64,000 nucleotides of DNA from Lethocerus indicus. Its lineage: Eukaryota > Arthropoda > Insecta > Hemiptera > Belostomatidae. Within the stretch, counting starts at the first letter, position 1, and each line of letters begins with the position of its first letter. Under the pieces are notes generated by a model. It was not told the origin of the DNA. It saw only the letters and a list, made by a program, of their open reading frames with translations, and ran no database searches. The stretch is taken from the NCBI GenBank assembly GCA_019843655.1, contig JACDQD010000103.1, positions 12,523,501 to 12,587,500 of the forward strand. Reading direction: 5' to 3'. A program made the translations under genes and the position numbers. Shown here piece after piece: positions 13,801-28,310 of this stretch.

Positions 13801-16080
13801 ATTATTTATTTTAAGTATTTATTGCTCCGTCGCGCCCCCACTCCGATATACAGTATACCGGTTTCGGTACGCTAAATAAATTGAAACCGACTAGCAGTAA
13901 TTTACATGTTATTAAACCGGGTTTTCCTTCATTTGTTTTTCTGATTGCCGCTATGGATGGTGCCATTGCACATATTTTACTGTATAACATCATTACTGTG
14001 CATATTTTAAATATACATATGGACGAAAAGAACGGCAACCGATATTGTCATTTTAAAGATTATAAACTGGTTATAATGTCCTCAGTTAATGCTATTTTAT
14101 TTTGAAAATCCAGTAAGCACCGACAGATCCTCAGTCGTATAATGATTCCTAACTCCTTTATTTATGGCCGCATTCAATGACCGCTCATTATAATAATAAA
14201 GTATTCCTATAGTTTTACATATTAATGCTTGTTACTTATTAGATTGTTTTAAAATAATTCTTCGTACAACAGGTACGTGGGTACAATGCCTATTGAATTC
14301 CGGATTGGTAATTCGGTTCACACGCACAAACGCACACAGTCTGAATTGCATTTGAATACACCTCGGCATAAACAGTTACATTCATAACACCTGATCATAC
14401 ATACGTATCCGGCTCATACCCGCCGGTTTATAATTATAAACCGAACACACTGGAGTTAACTATTCAGACAAACGCACAATGATTCATTATAGTGTTTTCA
14501 CATGCATTATTTTAAACGTTTGTAGCCCCCATGGGCCGATCGGGCCCGTGTCTCCGGCTTTGTCTCTGCCCGATAGCTGACTCACGCCCCGGGGTCTGCA
14601 GTATGTGTGGAGTCATTCGGGAAAATTTGACGCCCGCCCCAACTCAGACACCGAGTTGTTTGTTCTCCGTATTGTTTCGACAAATCGTAGGTAATTGCTC
14701 ATTGTTGTGTACCGTACTGTCGATGTCGCCACAACGCTCTCCCGGGAGAATTCTTTTTTCGCCCCTCCCCCGCTCGCCCTTCTTTCATTTACTTCTTGTC
14801 AAATCACTATTCAATGTCGGACCGCATGCAGTGTTGACTGCAACTGAAGACTGGGAGCAGGTTTCAATGAGATGACCGCTTCGTGTTTTCTATGTGGAAA
14901 GGACTGAGCTGTCAGAATAATATTAGGCTTAATTTTGGTTCCTTGTAGCATGATTTGGCGTGAGTTCCTGAATTCACCCAATACCAAAAAGTAGCGTTAG
15001 ATAAAATATACGATTGACAAGATCGATAGTAGTTAACAAGAGAAATAGCTTATTCACAGTAAATACATTTCACTGTACTATTTTCCATTCTGCCGCTGCA
15101 TCACGATTTGTATCAGATCTAAACTCGTGTCATTACAATTCCTAGCTTTTACCATTTGTGTAATAGTCCTATTTTTTTAAAAGTCCGTAATGTCTCTTCG
15201 GATGTTCTCCAGGGACCGTTGCCCGAGTGGTGCACCAGCCGGGAGGCCAATTATTTCCGGGCAGTTTGCGGTCGGTGGGGAAGTCGGGAGCCAAATAAGC
15301 GTGACCCGGGCGACCATTCCCGCCGTGCAGTACCACTCTCAGTTGCATACTGTTTTGGCGTGTGGATCTGTCCGAGCAAATAGGCTCGGGCCAAGGACAC
15401 TTGTCCTCGGTTTACGAGTACCCGCTTCCGCAGCCTTCTTCAGGCCTTCCTCCGTGCGCCCCTTAGCACAGGTAGATTTCCACCAGAAGCCGATTATATT
15501 AAAGATTGAGAGACCTTGTTCGAAACAATTTACTCTCTGTTGCCCCGAATTATCCAACTTATGCAAGAAAATATAAATATACGACATTAAGTAATATCTA
15601 AATTTAGTAGTTAACTATCCCTCGCAACTGAGGTGACGAACATATATGAATACAATACTACCAAGTGGAACAGTATGAGCACGTTAAACGTTAAAACAAC
15701 ATGTTGAGAGTTTGTTGGAATGCTACCGATAAAAAATATTCAATCCGCCTTTATTGTTAAGACTTTTTTACCACAATGCTACCAGATGAGAGTTTCGTAC
15801 AGCGTTATGAAAGAGGGTTGGAAAAGTGGGCCCATTGAATCCGATCGGGGACCGGTAATTTGGTCCGATTCTAAAGTAGCGGAGTCAGAATCGAAAGAAC
15901 AGAAAATAAAAGTTTAGCGCGCGGTCATTTATACGCGAATCGTCGGCCAAACCAGAAAAACCGATCATTTAACAGTTCTTTGGTTGTTGGTGGGGGGAGG
16001 GGGAGGGAAATTTAATGGGTATAATTTTTACGAGACGTGTCGAGTCATACCGTTTGGCAATTTGTGAGTCGGTTCCGAAA
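13801..16080. other. Intergenic DNA of mixed composition
   Basis: No gene is supported. GC-richer patches at about 14530-14790 and 15200-15480 carry frames of 75-128 codons (plus 14531-14875, plus 15190-15576), overlapped by other frames on both strands and unrecognised. A G-rich run lies at 15992-16007. The AT-rich parts show nothing notable. Confidence 0.45.
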
Positions 16081-16620
16081 AGCAATTTTAGCCGATGATT
16101 TACCCGATGATGGGTCGGAGGTGTGAAGACTGGTGTGGCTCCGTGACTTCTGGCCCGAAACGGAGCGAGGCGGAGGGAGAAATTATCTTGCGGAGGGTTG
16201 GAGGGAGGGAGGGAGGGAGGGGCTCCCTCTCAATACGGGGCGGCCGCTCGATTGAAAAACACGACTCCCTCGACTACTACTATTTGCCCTCGGTGCAGTC
16301 GGTCTGTGCCCGGGTTCCGGCTCACGTACCTCCCGGCCTCCGATTGCTCCGGCATCCAATCGATTTCCGAGCCAACGGTCCTACCGTGGCCCGGCATTGT
16401 TCGACTCGCGGCCGCACTTTTTTTCCCCTCCCGATGGGTCCCACTCGAGTCGCCGGACTCTGCGGAACGCGGAACCCGAGGCCTCCGCGACGTCCGGGGA
16501 ACGCCGGGAATCCCGGGCCGCCTCATACTTGGAAGGCCCGACGGAAAAATTGGGGCCGAGACCCGACCGACTTTGTTAATTGGGTACAGTTACATGATTC
16601 GCAATTCCTCTTAAGTCGGT
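16081..16620. other. GC-rich island with a GGGA repeat and a 175-codon frame
   Basis: A plus-strand frame runs 16095-16622 (175 codons). Another plus frame (138 codons, 16198-16614) and a minus frame (98 codons, 16230-16526) overlap it. The peptides are arginine-, proline- and glycine-rich with no recognisable domain or signal peptide. Frames open in three registers over one GC-rich stretch point to a lack of stop codons rather than a gene. An exon of an unknown gene cannot be excluded. Confidence 0.4.
16200..16222 (+). repeat. (GGGA)n microsatellite, potential G-quadruplex
   Basis: Five G runs of three or four bases are separated by single A residues. It is both a simple tetranucleotide repeat and a strong match to the G-quadruplex pattern on the + strand. 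Confidence 0.8.
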
Positions 16621-18420
16621 AGGTAGGTAACCAGAAAGATCCGTGGTACGCATTCGAAGGAAAATATTGAGCTGTTTTATGTTTTACAAATGTCTTGTAG
16701 CGGATAGTAGAGGCGGTAGCGAGAAGCGGGGATCACACTGTCTAACACTGCTCTTCGCTTTCAGTGTGAATAGCAAATTCGTATCATCTCTCTCCTTTCG
16801 ATCGGGTTGCCTTGAGTTTAGCGACTTTCACATGACCAATCTTTCCTAGCTCGATTCTCTAATCGTTCTCTGGGCTATTGGCGGCGGTTCCTGTCTGTGC
16901 TATGAAGGCGGCAATAGGTTCTGCCTTGCCTCTCTGGTGGTAATCTCAGTTGTCGATCTGTGTTTGGCGGTGTGGGCCGGGGGTGGCCGGTGGCGGTGGC
17001 GGGGCGACTCGGCGTGTCTCGGCGGTGCTCGACTGCACGTGCGCCCGTCCGCACGTCTCCTTCCCTCGGGCCCGTATTACGAATACAAAACGTACACCCA
17101 TCACCGTACCGAAAGACACCGTTTGTGAAAAACAGTTGACACGCTGTTTGTGTGTGTTAAACAAGAAGGGGCTCATGAAATATTCAGTGCCACCGGCCAC
17201 CGTCGCACTCCCGACCCGCCCTCTCCACGGCAACAGTGAAAATCGAATGAAAGGAGCCGCGAAAGGATTTATTTTAAACATTATTTTTTTTCCTTTTTAA
17301 TGTTCCTCTCCTTTCTTCTTCGGCCCTATTTTTCGCCCCTTCTGTGAAATAATTAATTCAGATCCGAATCTCCCCGGGCCGGGGCCCCTCCTAATGTTCT
17401 TGACGTTTTTGTCGCCTCCTCTTATCTGGATTTTTCGGACACCTGGACACGGCCGATGCGGATTCCCGTGGCAATTAATTCAGTTATGTGTTGAACGGTG
17501 AAGGGAAACTAGAGGGACGAATTTAAATATAATCTGTAGCTATAATCGGTCCCCGATGTTAGACTGGAGAAAACGAGGTATTTAGTCCTTAATTTTATTC
17601 CAGGAATTTATTCCCTTAGATTGGAGTTAAATTCGCGTAGCATTTCTCAACGTCTTAACGGTTCTACATATTTCTTTCGCTTGAAATAGAACTTATAAGA
17701 TAAATAGAGGCTGAGAGGTTAATTTTTCATCGGTATTCTTTTGTAGTCTCATTTTCAGTTTCAAACGAGACCGGATCGGACTTTACGTAATGGTCATTGG
17801 ATGCCTTTAATGATAGTGAGAATTAAATAGCCACGCTACAATCACGTCGAGATTACAATAAAATACGGGTATTTCCTCACGTCCCTAAACCACAGTGTTA
17901 ATCGACTCACCACCGGATGCCGAGTCTATAATCTCGTTTTTTCCCTGCACGATTAGGATATGCGCACTAATGAGATTGGCGAAATGTGTTCTCAATTTCG
18001 ACTGTGGAGTTCAAATAATATTTTACAAGGGTGATAAGATGATTGAATTCTAAACAGCTGACAATTTAACTTTAGATGGTGAAAATTGTCATTTCTTGTT
18101 TGAAAAACTATGTTACATCTGATTAATAGTTCTGTATTACTCTTGGTAATATCGAGTTCTCAGTACTTTACTGAGGGAATGCTCCAGTTTACGACCAAAT
18201 AAGTGACTGGAGATTTAAAATTGGAAGAATGATGATATTTACATTAGTTTGTAGTTTTCTCCACAACAACATATCGGAAACCTCCTATTGATGGCTGTTC
18301 TGCTGTATTATAATAATTTACTGAACACGAATAACCGACTGTAGATGTATCTAACTTTTTAAATTAGTGATAGAGGAAGTTTCTCAGAGGGATGTATGAT
18401 CTCAATAGCCGGACAATTGG
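16621..18420. other. GC-rich patch then AT-rich intergenic DNA
   Basis: The part from 16930 to 17500 is GC-rich, and frames of 111-116 codons open on both strands over the same bases (minus 16946-17281, plus 16950-17300). No family is recognised. From about 17500 the sequence is AT-rich and featureless to my eye. Confidence 0.45.
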
Positions 18421-19340
18421 TCCAAGATAAACGGTTTCCGACCGTAGAGCCGGCAGGGTTCACAATCGCGATTTTTCATAACGCGCAAAATTGAATTTCG
18501 AAAGCCGAAACCGCCCCGAGGCCAAGCCGGTTCCCCTCGTCGGGAACGAAACCCCGCTCGTCAAAAATTGACTCACATTCTAAAACGAAGCAATCGGAGC
18601 CATTTATCAGCCTAATGATAACAGGGGAGGGGAACGAGTTTAGGGCCCGTAGGCCGGGGGCCCCGCCAATGTGGGAGGCTCACCCCGCCCAGATAAATAC
18701 CCTGTCAATTAGCAATTGTTCAACGCTATCTGCTCTTGTTTAAGTTGTGTGTAAGTGTTGGTTCTTTTTTTCCTTCGGGGTCGTTTTGCCGGTTCCCCTT
18801 CTGTCTTATTCGGACTGGCCTATCTTGGCCGGGAGTTGTTCGCCGGCCGTCCCACTTGGCCGGGGCCCGCTCACAGCATCGGCAATTTATCGCTTCCGCA
18901 AAACCCCGCACTCCAGCCCCCCCCCCCCCAGATATTATATCGCGTGTCCATTTATCTCTTACGAATTGTTCGGTCCCGAGATACCCGGGCGGTGCGGTTT
19001 TCTTTTTTAATAAAATCGACTCGCCGGTACTGGGCGTATTCCTTCCGCCGAAGAACCAGAAGGACGTTCGGAGAACGTTGCTGAAATAATTTAAGGTACG
19101 TGTTACTGGGAACAGCAGTCTTGCGATAGTCTGTGATGGCGAGAAACCAAAACCCGAAGGGACCGTCTGGTTGGTATCAGTGAGAGTTCTACGCCCCGAT
19201 TGGTTTTTAATACATTTCCATTTAGCTCCATCTTGCCTTCCATTCCGATCAAAGCACCATATCTCTGTACCGCCAGGTGGCGTTCGCCGTAACATATCGG
19301 ACATTATACAATATGATTTGCACATACAATACTTTTGCAT
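18421..19340. other. GC-rich island carrying the longest open frame of the window
   Basis: The minus strand is open for 204 codons (18726-19340). The plus strand is open for 117, 87 and 109 codons in overlapping registers between 18736 and 19089. The minus-strand peptide has no signal peptide, membrane segment or family motif I recognise, and its glycine run (GGGGAG) comes from the poly-C tract at 18917-18929. Double-strand openness argues for composition; an unknown exon remains possible. Confidence 0.35.
18917..18929 (+). repeat. Poly-C tract
   Basis: About thirteen consecutive C on the + strand. Such runs are prone to slippage and sequencing error, so frames crossing it should not be trusted. 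Confidence 0.85.
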
Positions 19341-20494
19341 ATTTATACAGTTCTGGAAATATTAGATGTTTTTTTGAGTGAGAGGTTGACGAGCCGGTCG
19401 CAGCAGGCAGTATTGAGAGCAGAAGTCTCGCAAGTGTGAATCAAATGAAAAAAAATTTTTGTTTGGTCGCCCATTAACAAATATCCCAGTCCTAACGATG
19501 AATATAGATTTTCAACTTTTAGTTCTTCACTCACTAGAAGTTGTAAATCTGTACATCAATTATCCCGATATTCAACAGTATGTTTGGTCTTAAATTTGTT
19601 TTTTGGCTTTTCGGAGTTCAGGTTTTTTGTAAAAATATTGATGACCTGTCTCTGAACTCATTACGGGCTACTGTGCAGAGGAATGTATTTTCGCCACTAT
19701 AAAGTAAGAAAGTTTTTCGTTTCTATTTTATAAGTTCATAAGGAATATTCTTTGCTTTTAGTCACGCCGCTCGCGCCACAAAACAAGTCCTGTGGAAAAT
19801 GTCAGTAATAAATGTCGAAGCTTACCGATTCACTTACGGCAGATTCGATGTTCCAGCGCGTTGTGGACGAATTTGTATTCCACGGCCGGTTTGTCCAAGG
19901 TACTCTTGGACTCGGCACGGACGGGCTCTCTCCTAATTAAATACATCAGACGGCTCTAACGTTTAGTTGTCGGAGGCCGGCGCGAGATAAAGGAGGTGAA
20001 GAAGGTGAGGCGCGTTACCGGACAGCGGCCCCGTTATCGCGCCTCAGCTCGCCACCCACCCCCCCCCCCCCATAAGTTTGATATTTAGAAACGTATAAAA
20101 GGAATAAAGGCCCGGCTAATGCGGCCCGAGGTAATTAAAAGAATATTAAGATATTATCTGTAGGGTGTAAATGCCGACGTGGGTGGGGGCCCGTTAGTGG
20201 TGGCATATCTCTAATGTGGTTTATACTCCGGCCGACATCTCGGTCCATTCCCCTTTATCTCCTCCCTTCACTTGACCACTCCATTTATTTAGGACTCCAA
20301 CCCGTATTTGTCCCGAGACGTTAAAAGGTGTTATAAAGTTATTTATTCGCCGAATACCACGAACGGGTTTCCTGGAGCTAAATTAATTTTCACTCTCTTT
20401 TAATTACATATTTTATTTCGCAGTTTACGATTTCGTGACTGCGGAAATGAATTGGATGTTTATTTAAAGTATTTCTTTTACGATGGTCTTAAAC
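19341..20494. other. Intergenic DNA with a GC-rich island
   Basis: AT-rich to about 19830, then a GC-rich island to about 20340 containing a second poly-C run (about 20059-20071). No gene is supported; only one frame near 60 codons is present. Confidence 0.5.
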
Positions 20495-20505
20495 ACAATC
20501 AGTCC

Positions 20506-20788
20506 GGTTTAGAATACCTGTTTTGTGGTATGCGAGGGGTTCGAATACCGTAGCGTCTCCTCTCGCTGGTTTGGTCTTTTGCTAGACCGGTTTCGGCTGC
20601 TCGCCATCTTCAGTAGCGTTGTTAGTCACTTTGGATGTTTTTTTGGGCATCCTCACTGGACTGTCACTGTCACTTGTACTGTATCCACAGTACAGCGTGC
20701 TCGCCGCTACTGAAGATGGCGAGCAGCCGAAACCGGTCTAACAAAACACCGAATAATAGAGAGGAGACAGAAACACACGAAATCTACG
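20506..20788 (-). mobile_element. Fold-back element, copy A (tail on the left)
   Basis: The left arm (20518-20625) and right arm (about 20703-20788) are inverted copies of each other, meeting at an apex rich in ctgtcactgtcacttg. Read from the right, the element starts at cgtagattt and ends at the left in the family tail ...cacaaaacaggtattctaaac. The right arm has an open start (ATG 20716-20718, then MASSRNRSNK...). The left arm has the same start on the minus strand (20605-20607) but a short internal deletion. Candidate target duplications at 20495-20505 and 20791-20801 agree at only 7 of 11 bases, consistent with an old insertion or with chance. Confidence 0.75.
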
Positions 20789-20801
20789 TTATAATCAATT
20801 G

Positions 20802-22367
<1,566 letters not shown>

Positions 22368-24696
22368 GGACAAATTCATTAGACGAAACACGAAAAGACA
22401 ATAAGGCAATAATCTCCCGGAGTCCGTGAGTGAGTGAGACTCTCACTTTTCATTTTCCGCCTCACCTCCCCCTTTCCCCTTCCAGTTTTAATTTACAGCT
22501 TATTGTGTAAATAATTGGTTTGTAAGTTTTGGAGAGCCGGTACAGAAAAACAATGAGCGAGGCGGAACGGGGGGACCTTAGAAGATTACCAAACAGGGCT
22601 GTGCCCGTCTCGAAAAAAATGTTTATTGCACTTTTAAACAAATCCGAAACGCACGTTTCGCGACGCTGGCCTTGAATGTTGAACTCGCTCTACGCCCAAT
22701 TGAATTTTTTCTCGCGGGCTAAATTTAAATTTAGTTAGTTAGTTCTCGTGGAACATGAGTAGACATTGTTTTTACGGAGAATGTTCTCTAAATAGCGAAT
22801 AAACAGTATTAAATTCGGCTATTCAAAACAATAAGGCCTGTTTCAGCCTTATGATAACACATTTTCAGAAGTATGTATTATGAAAAATATAGTGTAATAC
22901 ATTTAATGTATTTTATGACAGAAAAATGTAGCCGTGAAATGCTTATCTCTGATTTTTATTGCGTGGGACCAGGTAGCATATTGGACTAATAGTGTGAAAT
23001 TCTTAATTAGTTAGTGTCATTATAAACCGATTTTGTACATAGCCCCGATTCGAAATTCCTTCCCTTTACGCTTAAATTGCATTAGATGAAACTCTACAAA
23101 AAATATTCGTAAACTATTTAAACCTCAATAATTGGATACGTTCGAAAACGAGTTCTAATAAATTTACAGGCGTTGGTGAGCAATAGCGACGGGGCCTGTT
23201 CCGTGCTGCTACCTATTCACCTATCGACGAACTACACTCCTACTTGTCTTTAGTATTATGGGTGTATTAAATTTCTGATGTCTTTTAAGCGCAACATATA
23301 TTTTTTTATACTATTGGCCGGGTTATATAGATCCGAATTATTGTTTAATATGACAGTGGAAGTATCAGATAAATGTTTTGCCGATAACTGCATTTCAGAA
23401 CAAATTGTTGGAGGTACCACTATACTATTTCTCGTTTAGCGTGGTTTTCATATTTCGATATATTCAACGATCGATTCTATTTTGGAGTGAGTGTTCCGCT
23501 CTATGATATGTTCCGCTTCTAAATGATTGTGAGTAATATAAGTGGAAAATGCTTGACACGAAAGGATTACGTAATTAAGTAGGGAACATCAACTATCTAC
23601 CGAGGGAAATTATACTAAATCGGGGGATTTTCAATTGAAGGAAATGTCGGCCCGTTACCGGAGAACGGAACGAATAAGAAGTAAAAGGAAATTCCGAAGA
23701 TGCCGGTTAGGAATGCGCATGACCCTGAGTTCTATTTTGCGGCGAAGGACCGAATTTTCCTTCAGCCTGCAAACATAAATCAAAAGTTATAATTGTTATA
23801 ATCTGATAATTCATCTCATAATTTAAAGGGGAATTTCAGTGCATTTCCGATTGTACCTTCCCGATTGGGAATAGGCTATGTTGGGTTTTATGTATTCAAA
23901 ACGGGCGTTCAGTATCCATTGATGCCTTCGCAAGTTGCCGGTCTTATAAAGGCTCTAATGATGAAAGAAAAGGCAGACTCCCGGCGAACAATGCATCATC
24001 TCGGCCCTCCCTTATAATGATCGGAATTATAGAAAACTAACACAGAACTTGGGTCATTAGTTCCAATAGGGTAAGTGATTCTTTCATATATCCAAATCGA
24101 GCCCTGAGCGACGAAATAACGAGCGTGGAATCACGATAATAATTGGCCCGATAAATTATGTTAAATCGATTCCGATGCGCTGGACATTAGAAGAGATTTC
24201 TTATCTAATATTCCTCCCGTTATTTATGGCCGCCGGCTGGACACTTGTGGCTTTCTATATTTTTAAATCGATACAACTTGTTTCCATCAGTGATTATTCC
24301 CCTGTTTTAATATGCAATTACCAAGTTTTGGATGTTAGTTTTTGAAATGAGAAGTTCATATAAATGTCTTGTCCGTCTGAGGTATACCGTAGAATAGCGA
24401 GAATAATAATTGAATGTATTAAATGACTATTTTAAAAATAATTACTATTTTTTAGTGATGATTTGGAACTTGATACTATATCTACCCCGCTATGACTATT
24501 TTATATACAATAGGGAATACTTTTGCAAGTTTCTCTAAAAATATTTACGTTTAATCGGTATCTACAGGCATTTTTTTAAGGAAATATACTAATTCACAAT
24601 GAAGGCCAGTGAAATAAATTATGGCAATCTGCATAGTAGCAACAAATGTTTTAGAAAACGTTACAATAAAGTACATTCTTACTATTAAAGAATTGG

Positions 24697-24698
<2 letters not shown>
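22368..24698. other. AT-rich intergenic DNA
   Basis: No gene or repeat that I can support. Reading frames are all short. AT-rich throughout, with small GC-richer patches around 22560 and 23640-23760. Confidence 0.5.

Positions 24699-24750
<52 letters not shown>
24699..24750 (+). repeat. (AT)26 microsatellite
   Basis: Fifty-two bases of uninterrupted AT dinucleotide. Confidence 0.97.
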
Positions 24751-24754
<4 letters not shown>

Positions 24755-26755
24755 ACCCTAAAGGAAGAAGTGTCCATTATATATCTGACTTCCAAATACG
24801 CAACATACTTCTGTAGGCAGGTGATAGTTCTCGCCCTGTGTATAACATGTAATCGTTTGTATGCATTGGTGGTCATATCAGTATGGAGGGCAGAGCTGAT
24901 TTTTGTATGCCTTATCGTCGTATTTCATCGTCGTCTCCCTAAAATTTATATCTCCGATGAATTAGCACTTACCGTGAAATATTTCCATCACCGTATTACC
25001 TTCGAGATGGAGCCTCCCCTCCCGATGGACCTCCCACTGGCGCTCAAGTGGTTCTAATCCTCGTGTAATCCTCTTATATCAATCTGTTCGCGTCCTTTCT
25101 ATATATATGTATATTTATATATATACACACACACACATATATATAAGCAGAAGGAGAGAAAGGTAGGGAGGGACCCACCTTAACATATATACTGTATACA
25201 GAAGGAGGCACATTGAAATACAGAGGCGACGTCGGCCTCGTAAACGTCATTTGGATATGATAAATAATGAGAGGTCCGGTCTGATTGTCGGTGCACCACC
25301 GCTGGGGTATATGGCATGACCGGACGGGATTAGAACCACCTACGTTTAGAAAAAAATAAAAAGTGCTCCGCCTCATATTCCTGTTTGGAGGGGCCTCAGA
25401 ACGTGTCGAAATTGTTGATATTTACCACAAACCCGCAAAAAAATATATAACAGTATTATTACATTTTCAGCTGATAGCAATTCAATCAAGTTGGCGGTAT
25501 GGATTAACGAAAAATTTGAAAATTCGCGATCCAACAATATCATAATTTCGAATCGAAGATTGATGCTTCAAATATTACTTAGCAGAATCGGCAAGCACTT
25601 CCTTCGATAGCTGTACATCCATTCCCTTTTCAGAACGGAATAAATACATATACGGGAAACATCGGTTGAGGGTTAACTTGGAGGGGGGTAAGTAAAGTTC
25701 ACATCGCATAAATCTCAGAGTGATACCTCGACTCGACTTTTCAACTTCGTATAGGTGTCCGTTTCGAAATCAATAGGTTTGAAAAGAAATACGCGGCCCG
25801 CAGTTTCCGAGCGGACGCTGTTTATAAATTATTTATGACTGATGTTGCATCCGACCGACGGGCTGGAATGAAAGCAAAGGCGTGTCCATTTGAAATGACG
25901 CGATCGCGGAACGAAACGTCGTCTTCTGCGGTTAATCTTTTGTTCAGTCCGACTACCGACTATTCTGTCCGTTCTAAGACAGATGACACTAAGTTGAAGT
26001 AAACCAAAGAGAGAAAAGATTAGTGTTTCCGGTAATAAACGTAGAAACAATAGAATAATATTAAAATGAAAGAAGTATTTTCATTACTTTATCCATGCTG
26101 GTATCAATTTACTTAAATAACGTCTTTTTCATAGGAATTAATAAATTTCTCTTTAGATTTAACACCGATTTTTTAATTATAGAGTGTGAAGATGGATTAT
26201 TGCTCTCGATAAATACAAGAAGGATGAGTTTTATTATAAAAATGTACGATTATAGAGTTACGTATTATTAAAAGTAGATAAACTGATTCAATTACATACA
26301 CGATTGGTTTTGAACTATGTACAGTATAGAACCTTTATCTGAAGTTATTTTAACACATAAGCTTTTGCATTATGTTGGGAGAGGGGTAAAATATAAATAA
26401 TAAAACTCCTTATTCCCGCCCACAAACTAATTAACTAACAAACTGGCTACAGGAAATTTTTTCGCTTAGCTTCTGTAGGCTGGGCTAGAGTGGTTCTGGC
26501 CGTATTCAAAAGAACAATCGTCGCTGGGTTGATACCGTCGTGACAGTTGTCTCTCTGCTGCCCAACAGTCCGGCTGAAAAACCGATGAAAGGTTTGAAAA
26601 GTTCTTATGAATAACGACAATGTAGAGAGGGCGGTGGGCGTGGGTCCTGCAGGAGTGAGATTACCCAGGGTGGTTTCCGGGGCCGGTGAAAGGGCCCTTT
26701 GAAGGGCCAAATACAATAGTCCTTGGGGGTAAAAAAAGGCGACGCGGTTGTCCGT
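24751..26755. other. Intergenic DNA between microsatellites
   Basis: A plus frame of 102 codons (24749-25057) and a minus frame of 100 codons (25074-25376) are unrecognised; the minus frame runs through the AT/AC microsatellite. A 13-base word, gtggttctaatcc, at 25048-25060 recurs inverted at 25327-25339. Downstream the sequence is AT-rich without supported features. Confidence 0.4.
25099..25147 (+). repeat. Compound (AT)n(AC)n microsatellite
   Basis: AT dinucleotides with a few interruptions surround about six AC dinucleotides. Confidence 0.9.
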
Positions 26756-26790
26756 TTCTCTCTCTCTCTCTCTTTCTCTCTGTCTCTGTC
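26756..26790 (+). repeat. (CT)n microsatellite, interrupted
   Basis: Pyrimidine-only CT repeat grading into TCTGTC units. Confidence 0.9.
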
Positions 26791-27016
26791 TGGCTCCGTT
26801 TTTCTCCTCCTCTTTGATTGTATTCTTAATTGAAAGGGCCCGTGGGCGAAACCCTAGAGGGAAGACATCGGCTTATTAACACGGCGCTCTTCTACTAAAC
26901 AAGACACAAAAAAATAAAAGAAGAAATAATACAAAAACAAGAAACAGAAATCCTCATTAACAAGCGTTATAAAGCCTTCATTGTGTTCTATTAATTCTGT
27001 TAGCCCCGTGGAGGAG

Positions 27017-27055
27017 GGTTATTTATCGTTTTCTGGTAGGGTCGGCTACAAATTT
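27017..27055 (+). promoter_or_regulatory. Two-part repeated motif, copy 1
   Basis: Contains ggttatttatcgttt (27017-27031) and, 12 bases later, ggctacaaattt (27044-27055). Both words recur in the same order and orientation at 28348-28380 with a 6-base gap. Two exact words, 27 bases in total, in the same order are unlikely by chance. Whether this is a cis-regulatory module or the remnant of a dispersed repeat is not known. Confidence 0.35.
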
Positions 27056-27257
27056 GGGGCGTGTCCATGGCCGCACCATCGGGCTACCGGCCCCTGCCCC
27101 CGCCCGGCTTCTTCTCTTCTCGCCCATACGTTTTTACTTCCTTTTTTCAAACACGCGTCGGGGAAAAGATTTTATCTGCTTTCTGAATACATTGAAAGCG
27201 CGTTCCAATTAAGCGAATTAAGAATCCGTTTAAAGCCGCCCCTCGGGGCGTCTGTGG

Positions 27258-27302
27258 AAGAGAAAGAAGCAGAGCGAGAGAGAGAGAAAGAGCGAGGGAG
27301 AA
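27258..27302 (+). repeat. GA-rich purine tract
   Basis: Nearly pure purine sequence with GAGAGA and GAAA units. Confidence 0.85.
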
Positions 27303-28310
27303 TGGGTGACGCGGAAATAAATTTAACCGCTAATGATTTTCGGAGAAACGCTAATTAATTTTAATTTTGTGTCGCGTTTGACTTATTATTTTCGCTTCGG
27401 GTCACAATAAATAACGTCAACCCTCTGTTTACCATTTTACTCTTTTATTTGCTACCAATCCAGGGGCCGTAAGTCAGGAGGGAGTGCCTAGAGTTCTAGA
27501 TGATAAGTCGGTACCATGATTTTCACAGATTTCTCAGGCTACAGTGGAATGGTGGTGTGATATACTATGAAAATGCATTGCTTATATAGCGGTGTAGAAC
27601 ACAACATGTTATACTCTACACGTGTTCACCCCTTTCTGTTTACAACATTGAAATGTATTTCACTGAAATTATTATTATATGTATTAGCTCGTATTCTGCC
27701 GAATATTTTGCCTGTTTTAGAGCTATAGATAGAGCGGAGGGACGACATAACATTTTATAATGGTTATCTAATGGCAGCATTAAGTTTTAAGCACGTTGAA
27801 AAAATACAAGAATTACTTAATTTTTGTCTATAGTAAACTTCGTTATCTATTGTAGCGTACAAAATTGGTTTCGCCCTAAATGCGCATTTAATATTCAGAG
27901 ACCGCCTAATAAAACTTGAAGTTAAACGACTTCATGTTTTATGAATCGTCTTTGCCGGAATACACTCGTTAAAAATATGATGTTGGCTCGAACAGGAGGA
28001 GGAGAGTGCGGTATTCGGCGCTATTTTATGGATGTGGAAAATGTATACGGCATTTACAGTTATGTCGAATACAAGGGGGGTGTGGGGTTGGGCACGTAAT
28101 GTGAGCTACCGTCTTGAAAATTCATGAATCCGAGATACGTCGTTTGATATACAAGAACGACCCAGTTCGAAAATTATTACGGTATAATTCATCGGGACCG
28201 GCGAGAGTTTCTCAGGACTACCGGAGGGAGAGAGAGAAAATGAGAAAATAAAATTTCAATAATAAACGCCGAAAAGAAATGTTACAAAATTTATGTATCC
28301 ATACATAGGT

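Larger units (their letters stand above)
26791..28310. other. Intergenic DNA with a GC-rich island and a two-part motif
   Basis: The GC-richer part at about 27000-27310 holds the first copy of a two-part motif (27017-27055) and a purine (GA) tract at 27258-27302. A 125-codon plus frame (26981-27358) covers it; its C-terminal part is Glu/Arg low-complexity from the GA tract and the rest is unrecognised. From 27360 the sequence is AT-rich with no supported feature. Confidence 0.45.

Noticed and set aside
16095..16622. 175-codon open frame as a gene
   Set aside because: Three frames on two strands are open over the same GC-rich bases, the peptide is low in recognisable structure, and it crosses a GGGA microsatellite.
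20506..20788. Fold-back copies as a CRISPR array or bacterial integron repeat
   Set aside because: The repeats are long, palindromic, dispersed over tens of kilobases in both orientations and flanked by target duplications in AT-rich eukaryotic DNA.
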